Shown: positions 9,230 to 18,000 of the stretch, piece after piece | Numbering within the stretch: position 1 is the stretch's first letter | Layout: each line of letters begins with the position of its first letter | NCBI RefSeq assembly: GCF_019956555.1 | Contig: NZ_JAHBDQ010000025.1 | Span: 16,195 to 80,194, forward strand | Source of the DNA: Pseudomonas sp. A-RE-19 | Lineage (GTDB): Bacteria > Pseudomonadota > Gammaproteobacteria > Pseudomonadales > Pseudomonadaceae | DNA length: 64,000 nucleotides | Direction: 5' to 3' | The notes under the pieces: model-generated | The model's input: the letters and a program-made list of their open reading frames with translations, nothing else | What the model was told of the DNA's origin: nothing | Database searches by the model: none | Program-made: the position numbers and the translations under genes

Positions 9230-9712
9230 TTAAGGAGCGTCCCACTGACGCATTCGCACCCGGCAATGCTTCATGGCATTGACGATGTGCTTTTCCACCA
9301 GCGCCCGGGAAATCCCCAGGTGCTCGGCGATTTGCGGGTGCGACAAGCCTTCGATCTTGCGCAGCAGAAAACTCTCGCGACACAACCGTGGCAATTCCGC
9401 CAGCGCACGCTGGAGCATGTCCAGACGCTGACCGTGATCGAGGCTGTTGTGGGGGGATGGCGTGAAGTAGCGCTCTTCACTGTCGAGTACGTCCAGGGAT
9501 TCGACCTGCCGCAAGGCATTGCGTCGGTGGTCGTCGATCACCAAATTGAGCGCGGTGCGATAAAGAAACGCCCGGGGTTGTTCGATCGGCGTGTCGCTGG
9601 AGCGCTCCAGCACCCGCAGATAAGCGTCATGCACCACATCTTCGGCCACCTGACGGTTACCTAGCTTGGCGTTGAGGAAACACACCAGCTCGCGATAGTA
9701 GTTTTCCAACAT
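9230..9712 (-). CDS. fpvI: FpvI-like ECF sigma factor
   Basis: 160 aa from the ATG at 9712 (MLENYYRELVCFL), with GGGAG close upstream; an in-frame ATG at 9757 would add 15 residues. Sigma region 2 (AEDVVHDAYLRVLE, RAFLYRTALNLVID) and region 4 (LPRLCRESFLLRKIEGLSH followed by IAEHLGISRALVEKHI) are both clear, with the FecI-like pattern of TonB-receptor signalling. It does not look like PvdS. In P. aeruginosa FpvI drives fpvA transcription when FpvA binds ferripyoverdine, and its activity is held by the anti-sigma FpvR. No fpvR gene is adjacent, so the partner must be elsewhere. The name is by family and context. Confidence 0.82.
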   Translation of the reverse strand: MLENYYRELVCFLNAKLGNRQVAEDVVHDAYLRVLERSSDTPIEQPRAFLYRTALNLVIDDHRRNALRQVESLDVLDSEERYFTPSPHNSLDHGQRLDMLQRALAELPRLCRESFLLRKIEGLSHPQIAEHLGISRALVEKHIVNAMKHCRVRMRQWDAP

Positions 9713-9787
9713 GACTCCCGGTTCTTGGGCCAATCTGTGCCATAAAGAGTGCGCCATAAAAGAGATGGCGGCACGATGATGGCAGCG

Positions 9788-9829
9788 CGCAAGGGGCGTA
9801 ATTTATAGTAATTCTCATATAGATTTAAA
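9788..9829 (-). promoter_or_regulatory. Promoter with Fur-like box upstream of the sigma factor gene
   Basis: On the minus strand a TTTAAA (-35-like) and a TATAAA (-10-like) lie about 16 bases apart. Between and overlapping them is an AT-rich Fur-like sequence (ATATGAGAATTACTAT, about 9805-9821). This would give iron repression of the sigma factor from a housekeeping promoter. It was recognised by eye only. Confidence 0.6.
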
Positions 9830-9884
9830 GCGCTGGATCCATTTGCCTGAGAAATAACCTCATTTGCCGACCTGTCACCCGGCT

Positions 9885-9908
9885 TAAATTCCGCTCCGGG
9901 GTTCTCGT
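9885..9908 (+). promoter_or_regulatory. PvdS iron-starvation box upstream of pvdR
   Basis: TAAAT at 9885-9889 and CGT at 9906-9908 with exactly 16 bases between, 108 bases before the pvdR ATG. This places the pvdRT-opmQ export genes under PvdS control. Confidence 0.9.
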
Positions 9909-10016
9909 TTACAGGACAGCTTCCCGTGTCTGTCGGTCCACCGACAGCGTTCAACGGCGCGGATCACCGCCGCGATCGCCGAGCGACGGGCCGATTTTCA
10001 CCGGCTGGAACCCCGC

Positions 10017-11180
10017 ATGAAACGTCCCCGCCCCACCCGACGCGCCCTGTTTGTCACGCTGTGCCTGATCCCCATCGTGGCCCTGGCCGCCTGGCAAGTG
10101 ATTCCGCCGGGGCGTGAGAAACTCGCCACCGCCGCCGTGACCCGCGCCGATATCGAAAACAGCGTGACCGCCCTCGGCACCCTGCAACCGCGACGTTACG
10201 TCGACGTCGGCGCTCAAGCATCCGGGCAGATCCAGAAGATTCATGTCGAGGCCGGCGATCAGGTCAAGGAAGGCCAATTGCTGGTGGAGATCGATCCCTC
10301 GACCCAGAAGGCCAAACTCGACGCCGGGCGCTTTTCCATCGACAACCTCAAGGCCCAGTTGCAAGAGCAGCGTGCCCAGCACGACCTGGCGCAGCAAAAG
10401 TACCAGCGCCAGCAGCACCTCAAGGCCGGCGGCGCGACCCGCGAAGAAGATGTACAAACCGCCCGCGCCGAAGTGCGGGCGACCCAAGCGCGCATCGACA
10501 TGTTCCAGGCGCAGATTCGTCAAGCCCAGGCCAGTTTGCGCAGCGATGAAGCGCAGCTGGGTTACACGCGGATCTACGCGCCGATGTCCGGCACGGTGGT
10601 CGCCGTCGGCGCCCGGGAAGGCCAGACGCTCAACGCCCAACAACAGACGCCGCTGATCTTGCGCATCGCCCGGTTGTCACCGATGACCGTATGGGCCGAG
10701 GTGTCCGAGGCCGATATCGGCCAGGTCAAACCCGGCATGATCGCCTGGTTCACCACGCTCAGCGGTGGCAGCCGGCGCTGGAGCAGCACCGTGCGGCAGA
10801 TTTTGCCGGTGCCGCCGCGCCCGCTCGAACAGGCCCAGGGTGGCAGCCCCACCAGCGGTCGCAGCGGCAGCGAACGAGTCGTGCTTTACACCGTGCTGCT
10901 GGATGTCGACAACGCCGACAACGCCTTGATGACCGACATGACCACCCAGGTATTTTTCGTCGCCCGGCAGGCGCAGAACGTGCTGACGGTGCCCACCGCC
11001 GCCCTGCAAAACGGCACCGCGACGGATCGCCAGGTGGCGCAAGTGGTGGCAGCCAACGGCGAGGTTCAGCGCCGCGAAGTTCGCACCGGGATCAGCGATC
11101 GGTTACGCACACAGATTCTCGACGGGCTGGCGGAAGGCGAGCATGTGCTGAGCGCTCCGCTCACTGCCAGCGGAGGCTGA
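10017..11180 (+). CDS. pvdR: Pyoverdine efflux periplasmic adaptor PvdR
   Basis: 387 aa membrane-fusion protein of the MacA type. It has an N-terminal membrane anchor (about 10-26, ALFVTLCLIPIVALAAW), a biotinyl-lipoyl-like half motif (VDVGAQASGQIQKIHVEAGDQVKEGQLL), a long alpha-helical hairpin rich in Gln and Ala (about 95-175), and the second lipoyl half (YTRIYAPMSGTVVAVGAREGQ). The gene directly abuts pvdT: its stop is at 11178-11180 and the next ATG at 11181. It links PvdT in the inner membrane with OpmQ in the outer membrane for secretion or recycling of pyoverdine. Confidence 0.95.
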   Translation: MKRPRPTRRALFVTLCLIPIVALAAWQVIPPGREKLATAAVTRADIENSVTALGTLQPRRYVDVGAQASGQIQKIHVEAGDQVKEGQLLVEIDPSTQKAKLDAGRFSIDNLKAQLQEQRAQHDLAQQKYQRQQHLKAGGATREEDVQTARAEVRATQARIDMFQAQIRQAQASLRSDEAQLGYTRIYAPMSGTVVAVGAREGQTLNAQQQTPLILRIARLSPMTVWAEVSEADIGQVKPGMIAWFTTLSGGSRRWSSTVRQILPVPPRPLEQAQGGSPTSGRSGSERVVLYTVLLDVDNADNALMTDMTTQVFFVARQAQNVLTVPTAALQNGTATDRQVAQVVAANGEVQRREVRTGISDRLRTQILDGLAEGEHVLSAPLTASGG

Positions 11181-13154
11181 ATGCAAACGCCCCTGATTGA
11201 CCTGCGACAGATCCGCAAAGCCTACGGCGGTGGTGACAGCCCTTTGGTGGAGGTGCTGCGCGGCATTGACTTGTCGATCCACGCTGGCGAATTTGTCGCC
11301 ATTGTCGGCGCCTCCGGTTCCGGCAAATCGACCCTGATGAACATCCTCGGCTGCCTCGACCGCCCCACCAGCGGCGACTACTTGTTCGCCGGGGAAAACG
11401 TCGCCAGCCTGGGCAGTGACGAGCTAGCCTGGCTACGGCGCGAGGCCTTCGGCTTCGTGTTTCAGGGGTACCACCTGATCCCGTCCGGCTCGGCCCAGGA
11501 AAACGTCGAGATGCCGGCCATTTATGCCGGCACTCCGGCGGCCGAACGCCATGCCCGCGCGACGGCCCTGCTCGAGCGTCTCGGCCTGGGCTCGCGCACC
11601 GGCAACCGTCCGCATCAGCTTTCCGGTGGCCAGCAGCAGCGGGTGTCGATCGCCCGGGCGTTGATGAACGGCGGTCACATCATCCTCGCCGACGAACCCA
11701 CCGGCGCCCTCGACAGCCACAGCGGCGCCGAAGTCATGCGCCTGCTCGACGAACTGGCCCGTCAGGGGCATGTGGTGATCCTGATCACCCACGACCGGGA
11801 AGTGGCCAGGCGAGCCAACCGGGTCATCGAAATCCGCGACGGTCTGATCATCAGCGACACCGCCACACCCCCCTCGGCAGCTCCCCGTACGGCCCGCCCC
11901 GGCGCACTGCAAGCCGTGGACCTGCGCCAGCGCCTGAGCGTCGGCAGCGAGGCCAATGGCGCCTGGCAAGGCGAACTGCTGGACGCGGTTCAGGCGGCGT
12001 GGCGCGTGATGTGGATCAACCGCTTCCGCACTGCCCTGACGCTGCTGGGGATTGTCATTGGCGTTGCATCGGTGGTGGTGATGCTGGCAGTGGGCGAAGG
12101 CAGTAAACGACAGGTGATGGCGCAGATGGGCGCCTTCGGTTCCAACATCATTTACCTCAGCGGCGCCGCGCCCAATCCGCGTACCCCGCCCGGAATCATT
12201 ACCCTCGACGACGTCGCCGCGCTTGCCAACTTGCCCCAGGTGCAGCGAATCATGCCGGTCAACGGTTCGACGGCCGGCGTGCGTTTCGGTAACGCCGATC
12301 ACACTGCCTATGTGGGCGGCAACGACACCAACTTCCCGAGCATCTTCAATTGGCCGGTGGTTCAGGGCAGCTATTTCACCCAGGCCGATGAAGACAGTGC
12401 CGCCGCGGTCGCGGTGATCGGCCACAAGGTCAGGGAGAAACTGTTCAAAGACCTGATCGACCCGATCGGCCAGTACATCCTGATCGAAAACGTGCCGTTT
12501 CAGGTGCTCGGCGTGCTGGCCGAAAAAGGTTCCAGCTCCGGCGACGCCGACAGCGACAACCGCATCGCCGTGCCCTATACCGCCGCCAGTGTGCGGCTGT
12601 TCGGCAGTCGCAACCCCGAGTATGTGGTGATCGCCGCCAAGGATGCGCGCAAGGTCAAAGAGGCCGAGCAGGCGATCGAACAAGCGATGCTGCGTGAGCA
12701 CAAGGGCAAGCGCGATTTCGAACTGACCAACAACGCCGCCATGATCCAGGCCGAGGCCCGCACCCAGGGCACGCTGTCATTGATGCTCGGTTCGATTGCG
12801 GCGATTTCGTTGCTGGTCGGCGGCATCGGCGTCATGAATATCATGCTGATGACCGTGCGTGAACGCACCCGGGAAATCGGGATTCGCATGGCCACCGGCG
12901 CCCGTCAGCGCGACATCCTGCGCCAGTTTCTCACCGAGGCGGTGATGCTCTCGGTGGTCGGCGGTGTCGCCGGGATCGGTCTGGCGCTGCTGGTCGGTGG
13001 CGTGCTGCTGCTCGGCAATGTCGCGGTCGCGTTCCAGTTGTTCGCCGTGCTCGGCGCCTTCGGCTGCGCCCTGGTCACCGGTGTCATCTTCGGCTTCATG
13101 CCTGCCCGCAAGGCTGCCCGGCTCGATCCGGTCACGGCCCTTACCAGTGAATGA
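11181..13154 (+). CDS. pvdT: Pyoverdine efflux ABC transporter PvdT (MacB type)
   Basis: 657 aa. The N-terminal ATPase domain has Walker A GASGSGKST, signature LSGGQQQR, Walker B IILADEPT and the H-loop ITHD. The rest has one membrane helix near 280-300 (TALTLLGIVIGVASVVVMLAV), a large periplasmic domain, and three C-terminal helices after about residue 530 (LSLMLGSIAAISLLVGGIGV and others). This is the MacB layout. It starts immediately after pvdR and is followed by opmQ 7 bases after its stop codon, giving a three-gene export operon. Confidence 0.96.
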   Translation: MQTPLIDLRQIRKAYGGGDSPLVEVLRGIDLSIHAGEFVAIVGASGSGKSTLMNILGCLDRPTSGDYLFAGENVASLGSDELAWLRREAFGFVFQGYHLIPSGSAQENVEMPAIYAGTPAAERHARATALLERLGLGSRTGNRPHQLSGGQQQRVSIARALMNGGHIILADEPTGALDSHSGAEVMRLLDELARQGHVVILITHDREVARRANRVIEIRDGLIISDTATPPSAAPRTARPGALQAVDLRQRLSVGSEANGAWQGELLDAVQAAWRVMWINRFRTALTLLGIVIGVASVVVMLAVGEGSKRQVMAQMGAFGSNIIYLSGAAPNPRTPPGIITLDDVAALANLPQVQRIMPVNGSTAGVRFGNADHTAYVGGNDTNFPSIFNWPVVQGSYFTQADEDSAAAVAVIGHKVREKLFKDLIDPIGQYILIENVPFQVLGVLAEKGSSSGDADSDNRIAVPYTAASVRLFGSRNPEYVVIAAKDARKVKEAEQAIEQAMLREHKGKRDFELTNNAAMIQAEARTQGTLSLMLGSIAAISLLVGGIGVMNIMLMTVRERTREIGIRMATGARQRDILRQFLTEAVMLSVVGGVAGIGLALLVGGVLLLGNVAVAFQLFAVLGAFGCALVTGVIFGFMPARKAARLDPVTALTSE

Positions 13155-13161
13155 TCGACCT

Positions 13162-14556
13162 ATGAAAGTGCCCCTGGCCCTTCTCGCCGCCAGCCTGTTG
13201 CTGGTCGCCTGCAGCAACCCTGCGCCGCGCCCCGACAGCGGCCTGCAACCCCCCGCCGCCTGGCAATCGCCGAACACCGCGGCCGCTGCACACAGCAATC
13301 GACAATGGTGGATGCAGTTCGGCAGCCCGCAGCTGAATCGCCTGATCGAACAGGCCAGCGTGGGCAGCCATGACCTGGCCGCCGCCGTTGCCCGGGTGCA
13401 GCAGGCCCAGGCCAGCGCCACCATTGCCGGCGCCCCGTTGCTGCCCGAACTCAAGGCCGGCCTCAATGCCAATCGCCAACGCTTGCTGCATGGCAAGGGG
13501 TACAGCCAACTGGACGTCAGCCCCGATAATCGCTCGCTGAATTATTACGATGCCGAACTGAGCGCCAGTTACGAAATCGATTTCTGGGGCGGTAAACGGG
13601 CGGCCCGGGACAGTGCCCTGCTCGGCTTGCAGGCCAGCGAGTTCGACCGGGCCACCGTCGAGCTGACCTTGCAGAGCGGCGTGGCCAACAGCTACACCCA
13701 GGCCCTGTCGTTGCGTGAACAGCAGCGGATCGCCGAGCTGAACCTGGCCAATGCCCAAAGCGTTTTGCGATTGGTGCAGACCCGCTACAACGCCGGCAGC
13801 GCCACCGCACTGGAACTGGCTCAGCAAAAAAGCCTGGTGGCCGAACAGCAACGCAAACTGCCGCTGGTGCAGCAACAGGCCCGGGAAGCGCGGATCACCC
13901 TCGCTGCCCTGCTCGGCCAACCGGTGCAGGCACTGACGCTGACGGAGCAGCCGTTCGATCAATTGCATTGGCCGGACATTGCCAGCGGCGTGCCCAGTGA
14001 ACTGTTGAGCCGTCGCCCGGACATCGCCAGCGCCGAAGCCAAACTCGCCGCCGCCCAGGCCGATGTGACCGTCGCCCGCGCGGCGATGCTGCCCACCCTG
14101 ACACTCACCGCCAGCCTGGGCACCGGCGCCGACCTGGCCTCGGACCTCATGCGCACCACCTTTTACAACCTGTCCTCGGGGTTGGTGGCGCCGATCTTCA
14201 ATAATGGTCGCCTCAGCACCGCCCGCGACAAAGCCACGGCGCGCCAACAGGAACTGCTGGAAACCTATCGCGGGGCAATCATCAACGGCTTCGCCGATGT
14301 GGAAAAAGCCCTCAACAGCATTCATGGGTTGGACGAACAACGTCAGTGGCAAGGGGAAGAACTGAGCCAGGCGCAGAGCGCTTTCGACATCGCCCAGCGC
14401 CGCTACCAGGCCGGCGCCGAAGACCTGCTCACGGTGCTGCAAACCCAGCGCACGCTGTATGCCGCCCAGGATTTGAATGTGCAACTGAGATTGTCGCGGT
14501 TGCAGGCCAGTATTGCGCTGTACAAGGCGTTGGGTGGGGGGTGGCAGGTGCTCTAA
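13162..14556 (+). CDS. opmQ: Outer-membrane efflux lipoprotein OpmQ
   Basis: 464 aa from the ATG at 13162. The start gives a lipoprotein signal with lipobox LLVAC (acylated Cys17), expected of TolC/OprM-family factors. Two outer-membrane efflux repeats follow, with typical motifs (SYEIDFWGGKRAARDSALLG; the second-half YQAGAEDLLTVLQTQRTLY). It forms the outer-membrane channel for PvdRT. A longer open frame runs upstream into pvdT but lacks a plausible start there. Confidence 0.95.
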   Translation: MKVPLALLAASLLLVACSNPAPRPDSGLQPPAAWQSPNTAAAAHSNRQWWMQFGSPQLNRLIEQASVGSHDLAAAVARVQQAQASATIAGAPLLPELKAGLNANRQRLLHGKGYSQLDVSPDNRSLNYYDAELSASYEIDFWGGKRAARDSALLGLQASEFDRATVELTLQSGVANSYTQALSLREQQRIAELNLANAQSVLRLVQTRYNAGSATALELAQQKSLVAEQQRKLPLVQQQAREARITLAALLGQPVQALTLTEQPFDQLHWPDIASGVPSELLSRRPDIASAEAKLAAAQADVTVARAAMLPTLTLTASLGTGADLASDLMRTTFYNLSSGLVAPIFNNGRLSTARDKATARQQELLETYRGAIINGFADVEKALNSIHGLDEQRQWQGEELSQAQSAFDIAQRRYQAGAEDLLTVLQTQRTLYAAQDLNVQLRLSRLQASIALYKALGGGWQVL

Positions 14557-14581
14557 CTCAGTGTGAAATTTGAGATCGCTT

Positions 14582-14671
14582 TCGCGAGCAGGCTCGCTCC
14601 CACATTGGATTTGCGTCGTGCACAAACGTTGTGTTCAGCGATGTCCAGTGTGGGAGCGAGCCTGCTCGCGA
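14582..14671. repeat. REPIN between opmQ and pvdP
   Basis: Inverted REP pair at 14582-14604 and 14649-14671 (same GAGCAGGCTCGCTCCCACA core as the other REPINs here), sitting between the 3' ends of two convergent genes. Confidence 0.9.
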
Positions 14672-14696
14672 AAGAACGATAACGCGGTCCATCTGA

Positions 14697-16322
14697 TTAA
14701 ACCGGCCATCCCTTGACCTTCAAATGCCGCGCATACCACGGCCGTCGCGGCACTTTGCGCAACAGCTTGCTCATGTTGTCTTCATCGCCAAAGGTAATGC
14801 GCAACGCCAGCTTCATGGTTTCCGGGTCCATTTCCACCGAGCGCCCCGTTTGCAACCCCGGGGTCGTGCTGCAGCCATGGGTGTCCGGCCCGAGCCAAGG
14901 ATCGCCCACTTCCACCCAACGCCCCGGCGCAAACCATGGCACGCCGTTAACCTCCAGGCGGCTCAGCTCGCCGGGGTGAAAACGCTCATGGGCGCGGAAC
15001 CAGTCTTCGAGGCGATCGTCGATCCAGCCGTGGAAACGCCAGAATACCGGGTTGACGTGGGACGAAAACGGATCGCCGAGAAAGTCGTTTTCCGGGGCAT
15101 ACCAGCGCGCCGCGAAGTCGGCCTGATCCCGGGCCATCGGCACCGGTATGTCGTTGGACGGGTCCCGCGCCACCGACGCCCAGCGCATGTGCAGCCAGTC
15201 GTGCAGGCCCAGCTCGACCTCCGAGCCGAACTGGCCGAGGGTCAGTTTCGACAGGTAACGCGGATCCCGGTACTGCGACTCCCAGACCTGGAAGTTGCTG
15301 TGATAGGTCTCTGCGGCTTTGATGTCACTGACCCACTTGGTGTATTCGTCATCGCCCTCGGTCAACCAGGTCGGCGGCAAGGCATTGCCGTCGTGATTGT
15401 CGAAATAGCGCGCGAAGCCCTGGCGATCACGCTCGAGTTCCGGCTGCGGCAAGGGGAACGCCGGCCATGAAGGCAGATCCTGCATGGACCGGGCGATGCC
15501 GAGCATGTGCCGGTGCATGAAGAAAAAATCGATCCCCGAACCGTTGCGGTCCTTGCGCGGCCCGCGAGCATCACGCTCCTTGTCCCGTGGGCCGGGTTGC
15601 CAGCCAATACCGCGCAACGCCTCGCGTTTTTTCTCCGAGAGCTTGTGCCATTTGTCCCGGGACGCGTGCCAGAGCTGATGAAACAATCGATGCTCGGGGG
15701 ACACCAGCCACGCCAGAAACGCCGGATTGAGGGCAGTTCGCTCCCGCGCTTCGGGAAACCGGCGCTTGATGGCGATAAAACGACTGTCGCGTTCGGGCAA
15801 ACCCAACGGGCGATTCAGGCTCAGCACCTGGCCGCTGAACGTACCGCTGCCGGCGTTGCCGAAAGCTGCCCAAACCTCATCGAGCTTTGCCTTGAACTCA
15901 TAAACCGGCGCCACCAACGGGGCGTCGGTGCGCATCAGCCGCCAGTACAGCTCGGCGCCAGTGGCCGGTGCCAGATCGCCGATGACCTGATAGCGCGGCT
16001 GGCCTTCCCCGCGCAGGTGAGTGCCGGTGTCCAGGTAACCGCGCAACCCTCGCCCGCGATGAGCGATGTCGAGAAACAGCTCCAGCCCGCCCTGCGGCAA
16101 GCCATCGAGCCCGGCATCGCTGCCGACGAAACGAATGTCCCAGACCCCACGCAAGCTGTCGGCCAGTTGCTGGCCGGCGGTGCTGGCCAGGTCGACCGCG
16201 GCCTCCCCCGGCGTGATCGGTTCCTTATCCCGGGTCAACTCACGATGAGCATAAAAAGCGGCCGGCACCACAGCGCTCGTGAGCGCCAGGCCCGCCATGA
16301 ACCAGCGTCGAGAAATCGTCAT
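14697..16322 (-). CDS. pvdP: Periplasmic tyrosinase PvdP
   Basis: 541 aa from the ATG at 16322, chosen because AGGTAGGG precedes it and the protein then opens with a twin-arginine signal (MTISRRWFMAGLALTSAVVP). Upstream in-frame codons are unlikely starts because the PvdS box at 16368-16391 ends just before them. The C-terminal half has tyrosinase-like copper ligand regions (HQLWHASRDKWH; FFFMHRHML; a later HDWLHMRWA). In P. aeruginosa PvdP oxidises the D-Tyr/Dab unit of ferribactin, closing the chromophore ring. Single gene, divergent from pvdM across a repeat-filled gap. Confidence 0.95.
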   Translation of the reverse strand: MTISRRWFMAGLALTSAVVPAAFYAHRELTRDKEPITPGEAAVDLASTAGQQLADSLRGVWDIRFVGSDAGLDGLPQGGLELFLDIAHRGRGLRGYLDTGTHLRGEGQPRYQVIGDLAPATGAELYWRLMRTDAPLVAPVYEFKAKLDEVWAAFGNAGSGTFSGQVLSLNRPLGLPERDSRFIAIKRRFPEARERTALNPAFLAWLVSPEHRLFHQLWHASRDKWHKLSEKKREALRGIGWQPGPRDKERDARGPRKDRNGSGIDFFFMHRHMLGIARSMQDLPSWPAFPLPQPELERDRQGFARYFDNHDGNALPPTWLTEGDDEYTKWVSDIKAAETYHSNFQVWESQYRDPRYLSKLTLGQFGSEVELGLHDWLHMRWASVARDPSNDIPVPMARDQADFAARWYAPENDFLGDPFSSHVNPVFWRFHGWIDDRLEDWFRAHERFHPGELSRLEVNGVPWFAPGRWVEVGDPWLGPDTHGCSTTPGLQTGRSVEMDPETMKLALRITFGDEDNMSKLLRKVPRRPWYARHLKVKGWPV

Positions 16323-16367
16323 TGCCCTACCTGTGTCAGCCCTGAAGCAGGCTTTATCCAAGCTAGA

Positions 16368-16391
16368 ACGTTTGTTGCCTCTACAAATTTA
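16368..16391 (-). promoter_or_regulatory. PvdS iron-starvation box upstream of pvdP
   Basis: Minus-strand TAAAT (16391-16387), 16 bases, CGT (16370-16368); 46 bases before the pvdP start. Confidence 0.93.
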
Positions 16392-16498
16392 AATGCGATC
16401 CCTGTAGGAGCTGCCGAAGGCTGCGATCTTTTCGGGGCCGCCGGAGAGCAAGATCAAAAGATCGCAGCCTGCGGCAGCTCCTACGGGGGATCGCATTT
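16390..16498. repeat. Long REP-type palindrome between pvdP and pvdM promoters
   Basis: An inverted pair of the AGGAGCTGCCGAAGGCTGCG repeat (about 16403-16439 and 16449-16484). It is extended outward by matching ends (AAATGCGATCCC and GGGGATCGCATTT), making a palindrome of over 100 bases. It abuts the pvdP PvdS box. Confidence 0.85.
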
Positions 16499-16543
16499 CA
16501 AATGTAGGCGTTGGCGCAGCCTGTGATCTTTTTCGGGACCACC

Positions 16544-16567
16544 TAAATTCCTGTGTCGTCCACTCGT
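16544..16567 (+). promoter_or_regulatory. PvdS iron-starvation box upstream of pvdM
   Basis: TAAAT 16544-16548, 16 bases, CGT 16565-16567; 57 bases before the pvdM ATG. It should drive pvdM, pvdN and pvdO together. Confidence 0.93.
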
Positions 16568-16623
16568 TCCTCCCAGATAGCAAAGGCCCCTGCGCCTGCA
16601 CCGGGGCGGCGAACCTGACTGAG

Positions 16624-18000
16624 ATGGCGATGACAAAAACACGTTCGAAAAAAGCTCTGTACCTCGGCCTGCCACTGGCCCTGGCCATCAGTGCCGGCGC
16701 AGGCTGGCTGGTCTGGGATTACGGGTTCAAGGACAACCCCGGCTACCCGGTCAAGGTCATGAAACAAGCCACCGAACTGCAGGAGCGGATTCTGTCCTTC
16801 GACAGCCACATCACCGTTCCCCTGAGCTTCGGCGCCCACGGCAACGAGGCCGACAAGGACGGTTCCGGCCAGTTCGATTTGATCAAGGCCAACCGTGGCC
16901 GACTGTCCGGCGCAGCCCTGACGGTGTTCGGCTGGCCGGAAATGTGGAACGGCCCGAATGCGCCGCACAGGCCCACCGACGGTTTCGTCGAAGAAGCACG
17001 CAACCAGCAGGAGGTACGCTACAAAATCATCTCCGGCCTGGTGCGCGACTTCCCCAATCAGGTCGGCATCGCCTACACCCCCGACGACTTCCGACGCCTG
17101 CACGGCGAAGGCAAGTTTGCGATTTTCATCAGCATGCTCAACGCCTATCCGCTGGGCAATGACCTGAACAAACTGGACCTGTGGGCCGCCCGTGGCATGC
17201 GCATGTTCGGTTTCAGCTACATCGGCAACAACAGCTGGGCCGATTCGTCACGACCGCTGCCGTTTTTCAACGACTCCCCCGATGCCCTCGACGGACTGTC
17301 GGACATCGGCAAACTGGCGGTGCAGCGCCTGAACGATCTGGGCGTGATCATTGATGTGTCGCAGATGTCGACCAAAGGCCTGGAACAAGTGGCGCAACTG
17401 AGTCGCACGCCGATGGTGGCCTCGCACTCGGCGCCACGGGCCTCGGTGGACATCCCGCGCAACCTCAGCGACAAGGAGCTGCAGCTGATCAAGAACAGCG
17501 GCGGTGTGGTGCAAGTGGTCGGTTTCTCGCAATACCTCAAACCGCTGACCCAAGGCACACAGGACAAACTCAACGCCCTGCGCGCGCGCTTCGATCTGCC
17601 GCCATTGCCCAACCTGGCGATGGCGCTGATGCCCGGCGACCCGATCATCACCGCTTGGTCTGAACAGAAGCTCGGTCAATACGCCAGCGGTCTGTATGCC
17701 ATTCTCGAAGAAGAACCCAAGGCCACGCTCAAGGACCTCGGCGATGCCATCGATTACACCGTGCGCAAGGTCGGCATCGACCACGTCGGCATCGCCTCGG
17801 ACTTCAACGACGGCGGCGGCATCAAGGGTTGGGAAAATGTCGGCGAGATCCGCAATGTCACCGCCGAACTGATCCAGCGCGGTTATTCCGAAGCCGATAT
17901 CGCCAAGCTCTGGGGCGGTAACTTCCTGCGGGTCTGGGAACAGGTGCAGAAAGCCGCGAAGCCCACGCTGATTTCTCGCCAGGAACCGGTCAAGCCATGA
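16624..18000 (+). CDS. pvdM: Periplasmic dipeptidase-like protein PvdM
   Basis: 458 aa, membrane dipeptidase (M19) family. An N-terminal hydrophobic segment (ALYLGLPLALAISAGAGWLVW) is a signal or anchor for the periplasm. The first metal-binding region, HxD in active dipeptidases, reads FDSHITVP here, so the peptidase site may be altered. The later ASHSAPRAS and GIDHVGIASDF motifs are retained. PvdM has been reported as needed for PvdP-dependent ferribactin oxidation. It overlaps pvdN by four bases (ATGA). Confidence 0.94.
   Translation: MAMTKTRSKKALYLGLPLALAISAGAGWLVWDYGFKDNPGYPVKVMKQATELQERILSFDSHITVPLSFGAHGNEADKDGSGQFDLIKANRGRLSGAALTVFGWPEMWNGPNAPHRPTDGFVEEARNQQEVRYKIISGLVRDFPNQVGIAYTPDDFRRLHGEGKFAIFISMLNAYPLGNDLNKLDLWAARGMRMFGFSYIGNNSWADSSRPLPFFNDSPDALDGLSDIGKLAVQRLNDLGVIIDVSQMSTKGLEQVAQLSRTPMVASHSAPRASVDIPRNLSDKELQLIKNSGGVVQVVGFSQYLKPLTQGTQDKLNALRARFDLPPLPNLAMALMPGDPIITAWSEQKLGQYASGLYAILEEEPKATLKDLGDAIDYTVRKVGIDHVGIASDFNDGGGIKGWENVGEIRNVTAELIQRGYSEADIAKLWGGNFLRVWEQVQKAAKPTLISRQEPVKP

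Noticed and set aside
12964..13161. Upstream extension of opmQ inside pvdT
   Set aside because: It is a different reading frame of the pvdT C-terminus and would destroy the lipoprotein signal that begins at 13162.
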